Assembly (NCBI RefSeq): GCF_900110915.1
Contig: NZ_FOFG01000001.1
Location: 124,001-188,000, forward strand
Direction: 5' to 3'
DNA: 64,000 nt
Source: Faunimonas pinastri
GTDB lineage: Bacteria > Pseudomonadota > Alphaproteobacteria > Rhizobiales > Afifellaceae
The position numbers were made by a program, and so were the translations under genes. Each line of letters opens with the position of its first letter. The first letter of the stretch is position 1. A model generated the notes under the pieces. It had not been told where the DNA came from. It searched no databases and worked only from the letters and a program-made list of their open reading frames with translations. This document shows, in pieces, positions 1 through 9,016 of this stretch.

Positions 1-1259
1 CCGTGGGTCGCCATGGACACGTGGTCTTCCTGGTTGGCCGAGGTCGGGATGGAATCGACGCTGGCGGGATAGGCGCGTTGCTTGTTTTCCGACACGAGCG
101 CGGCGGCGGTCACCTGCGGGATCATGAAGCCGGAGTTGAGGCCGGGCTTCGGCGTCAGGAAGGCCGGCAGGCCGGAGAGGACGGGGTCGGTCAGCATGGT
201 GATCCGGCGCTCCGAGATGGAGCCGATCTCGCAAAGCGCCATGGCGATCATGTCGGCGGCGAAGGCGACCGGCTCGGCGTGGAAGTTGCCGCCGGAAATC
301 ACCTCGCCGGTGTCGGAGAAGACCAGCGGATTGTCGGAGACGCCGTTCGCTTCCGTTTCCAGCGTCGCCGCCGCCTGGCGGAGAAGGTCGTAGACCGCGC
401 CCATCACCTGCGGCTGGCACCGAAGGCAATAGGGATCCTGCACCCGCTCGTCATCGACGCGGTGCGAGGCGCGGATCGCGCTGCCGTCCATCAGGGCGCG
501 GAGCGCGGCAGCGGTTTCGATCTGGCCGCGATGGCGGCGGAGCTTCTGAATGCGCTCGTCGAAAGGACCGTCGGAGCCTCGCGCTGCATCCGTGGACAGC
601 GCGCCGGTGACGAGGCCGGACTGGAACACGCGTTCGGCCTGGAAGAGGCCCGCGAGCGCCAGGGCGGTGGAGGTCTGCGTGCCGTTGAGGAGCGCCAGAC
701 CTTCCTTGGGGCCGAGCACGAGCGGCTCCATTCCGGCGGAGCGAAGCGCTTCTCCGGCCGGAAGGCGCTGCCCGTTCACCATCATCTCGCCGACGCCCAT
801 CAGCGCGGCGCTCAGATGCGCCAGCGGCGCGAGATCGCCGGAGGCGCCGACCGAACCCTGGCCTGGAATGACGGGGATCAGCCCGCGTTCAAGACAGGTG
901 AGCAGATGCTGCACCGTCGACCAGCGAACGCCGGATGCACCCTGCGACAGGCTCGCGGCCTTGAGCGCCATGATAAGGCGGACCACCTGAACCGGCAGCG
1001 CCTCGCCCACGCCGGCGGCGTGGGACAGCACCAGGTTGCGCTGCAGGGTCGCGAGGTCGGCATTGGCGATGCGGACGCTGGCGAGCTTACCGAAGCCGGT
1101 ATTGATGCCGTAGACCGGCTCGTTCATGGCGACGATCGCCTCGATGGTCGCCGCGCCGGCATCCACCGCCGCGCGGGCGGAAGCGTCGAGCGTGACGCCC
1201 TCGCCGAAATAAATGGAGCGCCAGTTGGAAAGGGGAACCGACCCCGGATGCAGATTCAC
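1..1259 (-). CDS. hutH: Histidine ammonia-lyase HutH (3' part outside the window)
   Basis: This cytoplasmic enzyme deaminates L-histidine to urocanate, the first step of histidine degradation. Reading the minus strand from a GTG at 1259 gives a protein starting [10 protein letters not shown], with the motif [12 protein letters not shown]. Its Ala-Ser-Gly is the triad that self-cyclises into the MIO cofactor of this family. Later segments ([20 protein letters not shown]) are also typical. About 419 codons are visible; the usual length is about 510, so the C-terminus lies beyond position 1. The start lies 2 bases after the hutI stop, with GGAGAG just upstream, so hutI and hutH are translated from one message. 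The GTG start is chosen for its fit to the family N-terminus. The family call is very secure. Confidence 0.95.
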   Translation of the reverse strand, partial: MNLHPGSVPLSNWRSIYFGEGVTLDASARAAVDAGAATIEAIVAMNEPVYGINTGFGKLASVRIANADLATLQRNLVLSHAAGVGEALPVQVVRLIMALKAASLSQGASGVRWSTVQHLLTCLERGLIPVIPGQGSVGASGDLAPLAHLSAALMGVGEMMVNGQRLPAGEALRSAGMEPLVLGPKEGLALLNGTQTSTALALAGLFQAERVFQSGLVTGALSTDAARGSDGPFDERIQKLRRHRGQIETAAALRALMDGSAIRASHRVDDERVQDPYCLRCQPQVMGAVYDLLRQAAATLETEANGVSDNPLVFSDTGEVISGGNFHAEPVAFAADMIAMALCEIGSISERRITMLTDPVLSGLPAFLTPKPGLNSGFMIPQVTAAALVSENKQRAYPASVDSIPTSANQEDHVSMATH

Positions 1260-1261
1260 AG

Positions 1262-2470
1262 TCAAAGAGCTCTCCAGACGCGCGAGTGAAGGGGATTGAA
1301 GCCGATCCGGTAGACCAGTTCCGCGGGGCGTTCGATGTTCCAGATGGCGAGGTCGCAGGACTTGCCGACCTCCAGGGTGCCGACCTCGTGGAGGCGGCCC
1401 AGGGCGCGCGCCGCCTCCCGCGTCACGCCGGCGATGCATTCGTCGACGGTGAGGCGGAAGAGCGTGGCGCCCATGTTCATGGTCAGCAGCAGCGAGGTCA
1501 GCGGCGAGGTGCCGGGATTGCTGTCGGTCGCCAGCGCGATATGCGTGCCGTGCCGGCGGAAGGCGGCGACCGGCGGATGCTGCGTTTCCCTCAGCGTGTA
1601 GAAGGCGCCGGGCAGCAGCACCGCGACGGTGCCGGCCTTCGCCATGGCAGCCGCCCCTTCCTCGTCGGTATGTTCGAGATGGTCGGCCGACAGTGCGCCG
1701 TATTCCGCCGCGAGCTTCGCGCCACGGAGATTTGAAAGTTGGTCGGCGTGGAGCTTCACGGGCAGGCCGAACGCCCGCGCCGCATCGAAGTACCGCGCCG
1801 TCTGCTCCGGGGAAAAGGCGATGCCCTCGCAGAACGCGTCGACCGCGTCGGCAAGGCCCGCCTCGGCGATGGCCGGCAGCATGTCGCGGCACAGGAGGTC
1901 GATGAAGGCATCCCTGTCGCCGTTCGCCTCCGGCGGCAGAGCGTGGGCGCCCAGGAATGTCGTGGCGACCGAGACGGGACGCTCGCGACCAAGGCGGCGG
2001 GCGGCGGCAAGCGCGCGCATCTCCGTCTCGCGGTCGAGACCGTAGCCGGACTTCACCTCCACCGTGGTGACGCCCTCGGCGAGGAGGTGGTCGAGCCGGA
2101 GAAGGGCGGTCGCGACGAGATCGTCCTCGCTGGCGGCCCGGGTGGCGCGGACCGTGGAAACGATGCCGCCCCCGGCGCGCGCGATCTCCTCGTAGGCAAC
2201 GCCGTTCAGCCGCATCTCGAATTCATGCGCGCGGTCGCCGCCATAGACGAGGTGCGTGTGGCAGTCGATCAGGCCCGGCGTGATCCAGCGGCCTTCGCAG
2301 TCGATAGTCTCGGCGGCACGGGAGCCCGTCGGCAGGCCGGCGGCCGCGCCGACAAAGGCGATGCGCCCGTCTTTCGCGCCGATCGCGGCATTCTCCACGA
2401 TGCCGAGACCCGGTTCCCCCTCGGCAAGCGTCGCGAGACGCGCATTGGTCCAGACTTTGTCGAGTTCCAA
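1262..2470 (-). CDS. hutI: Imidazolonepropionase HutI
   Basis: HutI hydrolyses 4-imidazolone-5-propionate to N-formimino-L-glutamate, the third step of histidine breakdown, in the cytoplasm. The 402-residue length is normal. It is a metal-dependent amidohydrolase: the [10 protein letters not shown] motif at residues 69-78 carries the metal-binding His-x-His, and further conserved blocks ([19 protein letters not shown]) provide the other ligands and the acid. It is the first gene of a minus-strand hutI-hutH unit. The 16-bp HutC-type operator ends 30 bp upstream of its ATG. HutU (urocanase) is not in the window and is probably next to hutH beyond the left edge. Confidence 0.96.
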   Translation of the reverse strand: MELDKVWTNARLATLAEGEPGLGIVENAAIGAKDGRIAFVGAAAGLPTGSRAAETIDCEGRWITPGLIDCHTHLVYGGDRAHEFEMRLNGVAYEEIARAGGGIVSTVRATRAASEDDLVATALLRLDHLLAEGVTTVEVKSGYGLDRETEMRALAAARRLGRERPVSVATTFLGAHALPPEANGDRDAFIDLLCRDMLPAIAEAGLADAVDAFCEGIAFSPEQTARYFDAARAFGLPVKLHADQLSNLRGAKLAAEYGALSADHLEHTDEEGAAAMAKAGTVAVLLPGAFYTLRETQHPPVAAFRRHGTHIALATDSNPGTSPLTSLLLTMNMGATLFRLTVDECIAGVTREAARALGRLHEVGTLEVGKSCDLAIWNIERPAELVYRIGFNPLHSRVWRAL

Positions 2471-2500
2471 AGCTGTTCCCCTTCGCTGGATGCCCGATCA

Positions 2501-2516
2501 ATTGTCTATACATAAT
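2501..2516 (-). promoter_or_regulatory. HutC-type operator upstream of hutI
   Basis: Read toward hutI, the sequence is ATTATGTATAGACAAT, an imperfect palindrome around TGTATAGACA. It matches 14 of 16 bases of the site before hutF, and exactly 30 bp separate it from the start codon in both cases. The position suggests repression of hutI-hutH and possibly of hutC itself. The assignment to HutC is inferred from position and duplication. Confidence 0.75.
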
Positions 2517-2670
2517 CCGGCCAGCGTGTTCTTGTCGAGAGGGTTGGGGTTCCCGACGCTTCAGGCTAGCTTTGAAGTTGAGCGATCGATGCGGCCGGGG
2601 AACATGGGGCAGGAAACAAGCGGGCCGGCACAGGCGGCGCGAAAAGGGCGGGTACGGGGGATGATCCGGC

Positions 2671-3408
2671 ATGGCTGACATCCTGCCGCGCTACGCGGAA
2701 ATCAGGCAGGCGCTTGAGGGACGCATCATGTCCGGCGACTGGCCGCCGGGGCATCGGATCCCCTCCGAACTGGCGCTTGCCGAGCAGTACGACTGCTCGC
2801 GCATGACGGTGAACAAGGCGCTTTCCGCGCTGGCCGAGGCCGGTCTGATTTCCCGCAAGCGCCGGTCGGGCTCGGTGGTGGCGGTGCCGAAATCGGAGGA
2901 AACCATCCTCGAGATCCACGACATCAAGGCCGAGGTGCAGGCGAGCGGCAAAGCCTATCGCTATACCTGCCTGTCTCGGTCGCTGCATCCGGCGGAGGCG
3001 GAGGAAGCGCGGCGGCTCGGTGTCGAGCCGGGCGTGGCGGTGCTGGCCGTCGAAGTCCAGCATCTGGCGGCGGGCGTGCCGTTCGTTCACGAGGACCGGC
3101 TCCTGAACCTCGCCGCCGTGCCGCATGCGCGTGACGAGCATTTCATCGAATCGCCGCCGGGCACGTGGCTGTTGCAGGAAATTCCCTGGACGGACGCGGA
3201 GCACGCCATTCGCGCCGTAGGCGTCGCGGCCGACGTGGCCGAGCAGCTCGGCCTAAAGCCCGGCACCGCCTGTCTTCAGGTGGAGCGCCGGACATGGCAG
3301 GCGGGAACGCCGATCACGTCGGTTCGGCTCACCTATCCTGGCGATCGCCACGAACTGACCGCTCGCTTCAGTCCGGCGGGCGGACTTCGGCAGGGGCGGC
3401 GGGACTGA
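2671..3408 (+). CDS. hutC: Histidine utilisation repressor HutC (GntR/HutC family)
   Basis: A DNA-binding repressor of the hut genes. In well-studied relatives urocanate is the inducer. Residues 8-70 form a GntR winged helix (YAEIRQALEGRI, PSELALAEQYDCSRMTVNKAL, SRKRRSGSVV), followed by a UTRA ligand-binding domain to the C-terminus, the HutC architecture. At 245 residues the length is normal. It lies between hutI (divergent) and hutF (same direction), with a paired operator on each side. The start ATG follows a G-rich stretch (cgggggatg) that may serve as ribosome binding site. The role is supported by both domain type and location. Confidence 0.93.
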   Translation: MADILPRYAEIRQALEGRIMSGDWPPGHRIPSELALAEQYDCSRMTVNKALSALAEAGLISRKRRSGSVVAVPKSEETILEIHDIKAEVQASGKAYRYTCLSRSLHPAEAEEARRLGVEPGVAVLAVEVQHLAAGVPFVHEDRLLNLAAVPHARDEHFIESPPGTWLLQEIPWTDAEHAIRAVGVAADVAEQLGLKPGTACLQVERRTWQAGTPITSVRLTYPGDRHELTARFSPAGGLRQGRRD

Positions 3409-3443
3409 AGGCGTTCAGAGGCTGGACCCCGTTCGCCTCTCCG

Positions 3444-3459
3444 ATTATGTCTATACAAT
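3444..3459 (+). promoter_or_regulatory. HutC-type operator upstream of hutF
   Basis: ATTATGTCTATACAAT, ending 30 bp before the hutF start. It differs from the hutI site at two positions when both are read in the direction of transcription. The shared core and identical spacing make a common regulator, most likely HutC, the simplest explanation. Confidence 0.75.
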
Positions 3460-3489
3460 TCATGATCGGGCAAGGTTGCGGGACGGGCG

Positions 3490-4860
3490 ATGCAGCAGGA
3501 TTCCCTTTTCTTCGAACGGGCGCTTCTTCCCACCGGCTGGGCGAGCCACGTCCGCGTGGATGTCGCCGACGGCGTTATCGCGACCGTCACACCGGATGCG
3601 GAGCGGGCAGATTCGCCGGCGGTTTCGGGCGTCGCGCTGCCGGGAATGCCGAACCTTCATTCCCACACCTTCCAGCGCGGCATGGCGGGCCTGGCGGAGA
3701 CGCGGGGCCCGGTCGGGGACAGCTTCTGGACGTGGCGGCAGGTGATGTACCGCTTCCTCGGCGCGCTGACGCCTGAGGATGTCGAGGCGATGGCCGCCAA
3801 GGCTTTCATGGACATGCTGGAGACCGGCTTCACCGCCGTTGCCGAGTTCCACTATCTCCACCACGCCGCGAACGGCGAGGCGCATGCGGACCTCGCGGAG
3901 ATGGGGAGCCGCATCGCCGCGGCCGCGGCGGGAACGGGCATCGGCCTCACCCTGCTGCCGGTCTTCTATGCTCATGGCGGTTTCGGCGGCGCGGCTTCGG
4001 CGGAAGGCCAGCGCCGGTTCATCAACGATCCCGGGCGTTTCCTCAGGCTGGTCGAGCAAAGCCGGTCCGCCGTCGCCGCCCTCCCGGACGCGCGGGTGGG
4101 CATCGCGCCGCATTCGCTGCGCGCCGTGACGCCGGAAACGCTGGCCGAGGTGCTCGCCGCCTGCGCGGAAGGTCCGGTCCACATCCATGTCGCCGAGCAG
4201 GTGAAGGAGGTGGACGACTGCCTCGCCTGGTCCGGCCGGCGTCCGGTGGAATGGCTGCTCGACAATGTCGACGTCGATGAGCGCTGGTGCGCGATCCACG
4301 CGACGCAGATGACGCCGGAGGAAACGGTGGCGCTGGCGCGATCTGGCGCGATCGGCGGGCTTTGTCCGCTGACGGAAGCGAGCCTCGGCGACGGCATTTT
4401 CAACGGGCCGGAATTCGCGGAGGCCGGCGGCCGCTATGGCGTCGGCTCCGACTCCAACATCGAGATCACCGCCTTCGGCGAGTTGAAGCAACTGGAGTAC
4501 AGCCAGCGCCTGAAGCACCGCGCGCGCAACGTCATGGCGGCGGGCGAGGGCGCCTCGACCGGCCGCACCTTGTACGAGGCGTCGCTCGCCGGCGGGGCCC
4601 AGGCGCTGGGCCGCAGGATCGGGCAGATCGCCCCGGGATATCGCGCCGATTTCGTGACGCTGGACGGCAACCATCCAGACCTTGCCGGACTGGACGACGA
4701 CCGGCTGCTCGATGCCGCGATCTTCGTGACGGGCGCGGCCGCGATCCGCAGTGTGATCGTGGGCGGGCGGGAGGTCGTGTCCGAAGGCCGGCACCGCGCC
4801 CGCGACGAGATCAATTCACGGTATGCCGGTACGCTGCGCCGGCTCCGGTCGGAAGCCTGA
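3490..4860 (+). CDS. hutF: Formimidoylglutamate deiminase HutF
   Basis: HutF converts N-formimino-L-glutamate to N-formyl-L-glutamate and ammonia. This is the five-step hut branch used by pseudomonads and many alphaproteobacteria, which is completed by HutG (not seen here). The 456-residue amidohydrolase has the metal motif LHSHTFQRGM (His57, His59), HIHVAEQVKEV, the ATQ/HAT segment and GSDSNIEITAFGEL. It is transcribed alone, 81 bp after hutC, behind its own operator. Its 3' end converges with the ABC permease operon, and a shared hairpin lies between them. The family assignment is firm. Confidence 0.95.
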   Translation: MQQDSLFFERALLPTGWASHVRVDVADGVIATVTPDAERADSPAVSGVALPGMPNLHSHTFQRGMAGLAETRGPVGDSFWTWRQVMYRFLGALTPEDVEAMAAKAFMDMLETGFTAVAEFHYLHHAANGEAHADLAEMGSRIAAAAAGTGIGLTLLPVFYAHGGFGGAASAEGQRRFINDPGRFLRLVEQSRSAVAALPDARVGIAPHSLRAVTPETLAEVLAACAEGPVHIHVAEQVKEVDDCLAWSGRRPVEWLLDNVDVDERWCAIHATQMTPEETVALARSGAIGGLCPLTEASLGDGIFNGPEFAEAGGRYGVGSDSNIEITAFGELKQLEYSQRLKHRARNVMAAGEGASTGRTLYEASLAGGAQALGRRIGQIAPGYRADFVTLDGNHPDLAGLDDDRLLDAAIFVTGAAAIRSVIVGGREVVSEGRHRARDEINSRYAGTLRRLRSEA

Positions 4861-4863
4861 CCC

Positions 4864-4896
4864 AGAAAAAGGCTCCGCGACAGGTGCCGCGGAGCC
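4864..4896 (-). terminator. Intrinsic terminator between hutF and the ABC permease operon
   Basis: A 9-bp stem (GGCTCCGCG / CGCGGAGCC, 4871-4879 with 4888-4896) and an 8-base loop. On the minus strand it is followed by TTTTT, so it best serves the permease operon. It may also stop hutF transcripts. Confidence 0.8.
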
Positions 4897-4902
4897 CATC
4901 TT

Positions 4903-5745
4903 TCAGTGTGCCGCCTCGCGTCTGGCGCGGGTGACGATCTGCGTCGGGTTGATGAAGCGCAGCGCGATCAGCAGCCAGATCAGCGTGGTGATCATGTAGA
5001 TCACCGCCATCGCGTCCACCGACTGCCCGGCGCGCACGCCCGAGGCGAAGACCGCGTAGTAAAGCGCCACGACGAGTGTCTGCGAGGTCGGGCCGGCCGT
5101 GAAGAAGGTCAGCTCGAAGGTCGCGATGGTCCTCACCAGCACCAGGAGCAACGCCGCCAGGATGCCGGGGGCGAGCAGCGGCACCAGGATATGACGGAAG
5201 AGCCGCCCCGTGCCCGCACCGAAGACGCGCGCCGCCGATTCCATGCGGGGGTCGATCTGCTCGATGAACGGGATCATCACCAGGATCACGAAGGGCAGCG
5301 TCGGCACCAGATTGGCGAGGATGACGCCCCACATCGTGCCGGCGAGGCCCGTCCGGTAGAGCACGGTTGCCAGCGGGATGCCGAAGGTGATCGGCGGCAC
5401 CAGGAGCGGCAGCAGGAAGAGCAGCATCACGATGCGCTTGCCCGGAAATTCCCGGCGCGCCATCGCATAGGCCGCGGGAACGCCGAGGAGCCCGGAGAGC
5501 AGCACCACGATGCCGACGATCTCGAAGGTGACGATCAGCACGTCGCGGAGCTGGAACTCGTCCCAGGCTTCGTAATACCAGCGCGTCGTGTAGCCTGCCG
5601 GCAGCCATGTCCCGAGCCAGCGCGTGGCGAAGGAATCCACCACCACCGTCGCGATGACCGCAAGAATGTTGAGGACGAAGAAGCCGACGACGACCCAGAC
5701 CGCGGTCGCCCAGAGCTTCTCGCCCGTGGTTCTCTGCCTGATCAT
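4903..5745 (-). CDS. ABC transporter permease, PotC/binding-protein-dependent type
   Basis: Inner-membrane permease of 280 residues with about six hydrophobic segments, starting after residue 15 (WVVVGFFVLNILAVIATVVV). A cytoplasmic loop carries the EAA-type motif (ESAARVFGAGTGRLFRHILVPLLAPGI), where the ATPase docks. It is the last gene of the minus-strand run from uxaC downward and lies 3 bp after its partner permease. By family it resembles the second permease of polyamine, iron or thiamine ABC importers. Such similarity does not fix the substrate. The operon context points to a hexuronate or a uronate-containing compound. Confidence 0.88.
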   Translation of the reverse strand: MIRQRTTGEKLWATAVWVVVGFFVLNILAVIATVVVDSFATRWLGTWLPAGYTTRWYYEAWDEFQLRDVLIVTFEIVGIVVLLSGLLGVPAAYAMARREFPGKRIVMLLFLLPLLVPPITFGIPLATVLYRTGLAGTMWGVILANLVPTLPFVILVMIPFIEQIDPRMESAARVFGAGTGRLFRHILVPLLAPGILAALLLVLVRTIATFELTFFTAGPTSQTLVVALYYAVFASGVRAGQSVDAMAVIYMITTLIWLLIALRFINPTQIVTRARREAAH

Positions 5746-5748
5746 GGC

Positions 5749-6660
5749 CTAGCCTTTCCCCGAGCCGGCAGGCCCGCGATAGAAGAGACCGCGCGCGGCC
5801 AGCACGATGGCGACGATGGCGAGCTGCACCAGCGCCATGATCATCGCGATCGCGGAAGCGAGCGAGTAGTCGTATTGCTCGAAAGCCGCTTCATACGCGG
5901 CGATGGAAATCACGCGTGTCGGCCCGGCGGGCGCGCCGAGGAGCACGGCGGACGGGAAGACCGACACCGCCTGCACGAAGGACAGGCAGAAGGTGATCGC
6001 CAGCCCCGGGATCAGCAGCGGCACGAAGATGGCGCGGAAGCGCTGCGCGGCGCTGGCGCCGAGCGTCGCCGCCGCGTTCTCCAGCGAACCGTCGATGCCC
6101 GTGACGTAGGAGAGCATCAGCAGGAAGGTGAAGGGGAACCCGGTGATCACCAGCGACAGGAACACGCCCCAGTAATTGTGCAGGAGCGCGATCGGGTGGG
6201 AGATCAGGTGGGCAGCCAGCAGCGTGCGGTTCAGCCAGCCCTGCGGGCCGAGATAGCTCAGGAGGCCCTGCGCCACGAGCACGGTGCCGAGCGTGATCGG
6301 CAGCACCAGGATCGTGGTCAGCACCTTCTGCCGCCGCATCAGCCGCATCCGCATGGCCACGGGCACCGACAGCGCGATGTTGAAGATCGTCACCGGCACG
6401 GCGAGCCGGAACGTCGTCATGATCGTGCCGTACAGGAAGCGGTCGGAGAAGAACTTGCTGTAATTGGCAAGCCATCCGCCTTCCTTCGGCTGGAACGACA
6501 GGACGAGGCCGTAGAGGAAGGGATAGACGAAGAGGGCGAGGACGAAGATCACCGCCGGCAGCACCAGCAGGGTGACGCCGTCGAAGCCCTTCTGCTGCAG
6601 CCGCAGCCGCAGCGGCGGTTTCTCCGTCACGCCCACGGAGTGGGTGGTGGCGAGCGTCAT
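5749..6660 (-). CDS. ABC transporter permease, PotB type
   Basis: A 303-residue inner-membrane permease. After a 30-residue cytoplasmic leader the first membrane segment (VTLLVLPAVIFVLALFVYPFLYGLVLSF) begins, followed by further hydrophobic helices and the EAA loop (ENAAATLGASAAQRFRAIFVPLLIPGL). It overlaps the ATPase gene by 4 bp at its start and is separated by 3 bp from the second permease, which indicates translational coupling. It pairs with the permease at 4903-5745 to form the membrane channel. Confidence 0.88.
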   Translation of the reverse strand: MTLATTHSVGVTEKPPLRLRLQQKGFDGVTLLVLPAVIFVLALFVYPFLYGLVLSFQPKEGGWLANYSKFFSDRFLYGTIMTTFRLAVPVTIFNIALSVPVAMRMRLMRRQKVLTTILVLPITLGTVLVAQGLLSYLGPQGWLNRTLLAAHLISHPIALLHNYWGVFLSLVITGFPFTFLLMLSYVTGIDGSLENAAATLGASAAQRFRAIFVPLLIPGLAITFCLSFVQAVSVFPSAVLLGAPAGPTRVISIAAYEAAFEQYDYSLASAIAMIMALVQLAIVAIVLAARGLFYRGPAGSGKG

Positions 6661-7763
6661 GCGGCGATCCCGTTGGGCGCGAGTTCGGCCGGGCGGCTGG
6701 CCGCCGTGTCCGCATAGACCAGCACGCGGGCCGGATCGGCGCCGAGATGCAGCACCTCCCCCACGGCCGCGTTCTGCTCGGAGCGGAAATAGAGTTCCGT
6801 CCCGTCCTCGGTGCGCGCCGTGCCGTAGAAATCGCGACCGCGATATTCGGCCGTCTCCACGCGGGCGACGATCGGACCGTTGCCGACGGGGGAAAGGTCT
6901 TCCGGCCGGATTGCCGCGATGGCGCGGCCGCGCTGGACGCCTTCCAGCGGCGTGCCGGCGATCTCCGCGCCGCCGATCCCGACATTGACCCAGCCGTTGG
7001 AGCCGGGATTGGCCTCCGTGCGGATGATGTTGCGGTAGCCCATGAATTCCGCGACGTCGGCGTGGGCCGGACGGCTGTAGAGCTCGGCGGGCGTGCCGAC
7101 CTGGCGGATCGTGCCGTCGCGCAGCACCACGATGCGGTCGGCCAGCGACAGTGCCTCGTCCTGGTCGTGGGTGACGTAGATGGTCGCCGAGCCCAGATAC
7201 TGGTGGATCCGGCGGATTTCGGCGCGCATCTCCAGCCGGAGCTTGGCGTCGAGGTTGGACAGCGGCTCGTCCATCAGCACGAGCGGCGGCTCGATGACGA
7301 TGGCGCGGGCGATCGCCACGCGCTGCTGCTGGCCGCCCGACAACTGTCCGGGCAGCTTGCCGCCCTGCGCCGACAGACGGACGACGTTCAGCGCGTCCTC
7401 AACCTTGCGGTCGATGTCGGCCTTGCTCTCGTTGCGCATGGCAAGGCCGAAGCCGACATTCTTGCGCACGTTCATGTGCGGGAAGAGCGCGTAGTTCTGG
7501 AAGACCATGCCGAACCCCCGATCTTCCGGCCGGAGCTGGTCCAGCCGGCGATCGTCGAGCCAGATGCTGCCGCCGGTCAGAGGCAGCAGGCCGGCGACGC
7601 AGTTCAGCGCCGTCGACTTGCCGCAGCCCGATGGGCCCAGCAGGGTGATGAACTCACCCCGCTGGATGGTCAGCGTCACGTCCTTCAGCGCATTGAGGGC
7701 GCCGAAACCCCGGCTTACGCCATCGAGCCGCAGCTCGCGAAAATCGCGCGACGCTATCGTCAT
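6657..7763 (-). CDS. ABC transporter ATPase, PotA/UgpC-like
   Basis: The nucleotide-binding subunit that powers the importer, 368 residues. Visible motifs in order: Walker [10 protein letters not shown] (about residues 43-51), Q-loop FQNYALFPHM, signature [14 protein letters not shown], Walker B LVLMDEPLSNLDAK and the switch histidine in YVTHDQDEAL. A C-terminal TOBE-like region follows from about residue 240. It is encoded between the binding protein and the two permeases, as usual for this family. The subunit type is clear; the substrate is not encoded in this gene. Confidence 0.92.
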   Translation of the reverse strand: MTIASRDFRELRLDGVSRGFGALNALKDVTLTIQRGEFITLLGPSGCGKSTALNCVAGLLPLTGGSIWLDDRRLDQLRPEDRGFGMVFQNYALFPHMNVRKNVGFGLAMRNESKADIDRKVEDALNVVRLSAQGGKLPGQLSGGQQQRVAIARAIVIEPPLVLMDEPLSNLDAKLRLEMRAEIRRIHQYLGSATIYVTHDQDEALSLADRIVVLRDGTIRQVGTPAELYSRPAHADVAEFMGYRNIIRTEANPGSNGWVNVGIGGAEIAGTPLEGVQRGRAIAAIRPEDLSPVGNGPIVARVETAEYRGRDFYGTARTEDGTELYFRSEQNAAVGEVLHLGADPARVLVYADTAASRPAELAPNGIAA

Positions 7764-7785
7764 CGTTCCGTCCCAGATCTTGCTT

Positions 7786-8985
7786 TTACTTGGCTTGCTT
7801 GCTGCCGACCTGCTCGTCCCAGCGACGGAAGGCCTGCACCATCTTGTCCGGCGTCAGCGGCAGCTCGATCGGATTGTTGGCGATAAGCTGCTCGTATTCC
7901 GGCCGGCCGAACTCCTTGATCGCGTCCTGGCTGTCCTGCGGCGCCATGCTGATCGGGACATTCTTCACGGCCGGGCCGGGATAGAAATAGCCCTCGTCAT
8001 AGGTATAGGCCTGCTGCTCGGGCGTGAGCAGGAACGCCATGAGGTCGATCAGGACGGCGAGCTTCTCGTTGGAGACGCCCTTCGGAACGCACATGTAATG
8101 CGCGTCGGAAACCCAGTGGAAGCCCTTGAGCGAAGCGACCTTGACGTCCTTGGGCACGACGCCGAGGACGCGGGGATTGATGTCCCAGCCGGTGGTGGAC
8201 GCGATCATGTCGCGCGAGCCTTCGGCCAGTTCCTTCATCACGGCGGTGGTGCCTGAAGGGTAGTACTCGATGTTCTTGCCGAGCTCGGTCAGGTAGGTCC
8301 AGGTCTTGTCCCAGCCGTTGATCGGATCCTTCGGATCCTTGTCGCCGAGCAGATAGGGAATGCCCATCAGGAAGGTGCGGCCGGGGCCGGAATTGGCCGG
8401 GCGGGCATACATGAAGCGGCCGGAATTCTGCTTGGTCCAGGCCAGCAGCTCGTCGGCGGTGGTCGGCACCTGCTTCACGCGGTCGGGCGCGTATTCCAGG
8501 AGCGGGCCGGAAGGATAATAGGTAACCACGACGCCCTGGTTCTGCGCCAGGCTCTGCATGTTCCAGGCGGCGGGCAGATAGACGTCCTGCAGGTTCGGCA
8601 GCTTGGATGCGTAGTCCGGCAGGAGCTTGATCCAGAGCTGCTGGTCGATGCCGGCGGAAAGCGCGTCCGTGCCGGTGAGAACGAGGTCGATATCGACGCG
8701 GTTGGCGGCCTGCTGGGCCTTCAGCTTGCCCGGGAGTTCCGGGGCGGGAGCCTTCGTGAAGGTGATGCGCGAGACGAGCTTGGGCTTGGCCTTGCGATAG
8801 TTCTCGATCGCCTTCTGCGTCAGCGCGAGATTGCCGGCGACGTCGATGATGTTGAGGCTGACCGGCGAAGTCGGCAGCGTCAGGTTCGCGGCGGCCTGCG
8901 CCAGCGCGCCACGGGAAAACCCGATGGCGGTGAGGCCGGCCATGCCGCCCAGGACGTTGCGTCGGGTGAAGTTGAATTCTTTCAT
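7786..8985 (-). CDS. Periplasmic solute-binding protein of the ABC importer
   Basis: A 399-residue family 1-type extracellular solute-binding protein. The N-terminus MKEFNFTRRNVLGG, a hydrophobic stretch and an ALA-QA cleavage site form a twin-arginine-like signal peptide, so the protein probably crosses the membrane folded. GGAGG lies about 7 bases before the ATG. It begins 31 bp after the uxuB stop on the same strand and leads the transporter block, which joins the importer to the uronate operon. Its sequence resembles polyamine/iron-type binding proteins only at family level. A uronate or short oligouronide ligand is an inference from context. Confidence 0.88.
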   Translation of the reverse strand: MKEFNFTRRNVLGGMAGLTAIGFSRGALAQAAANLTLPTSPVSLNIIDVAGNLALTQKAIENYRKAKPKLVSRITFTKAPAPELPGKLKAQQAANRVDIDLVLTGTDALSAGIDQQLWIKLLPDYASKLPNLQDVYLPAAWNMQSLAQNQGVVVTYYPSGPLLEYAPDRVKQVPTTADELLAWTKQNSGRFMYARPANSGPGRTFLMGIPYLLGDKDPKDPINGWDKTWTYLTELGKNIEYYPSGTTAVMKELAEGSRDMIASTTGWDINPRVLGVVPKDVKVASLKGFHWVSDAHYMCVPKGVSNEKLAVLIDLMAFLLTPEQQAYTYDEGYFYPGPAVKNVPISMAPQDSQDAIKEFGRPEYEQLIANNPIELPLTPDKMVQAFRRWDEQVGSKQAK

Positions 8986-9016
8986 TATTGTTCCTCCCTG
9001 TTTTTATGTTGCTAGA

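Noticed and set aside
3..1289. Long plus-strand reading frame over hutH
   Set aside because: It is the antisense of the clear hutH coding frame, with no domain of its own and low-complexity Arg/Gly composition.
4906..6717. 603-residue plus-strand open frame over the permease genes
   Set aside because: It is a GC-rich shadow with Arg/His/Asp runs, opposite two permeases whose membrane helices are evident.
4903..8985. Importer as a histidine transporter for the adjacent hut genes
   Set aside because: It is convergent with hutF, separated by a terminator, and joined in operon to uxaC-uxuB instead. Family type is not the HisJQMP amino-acid class.
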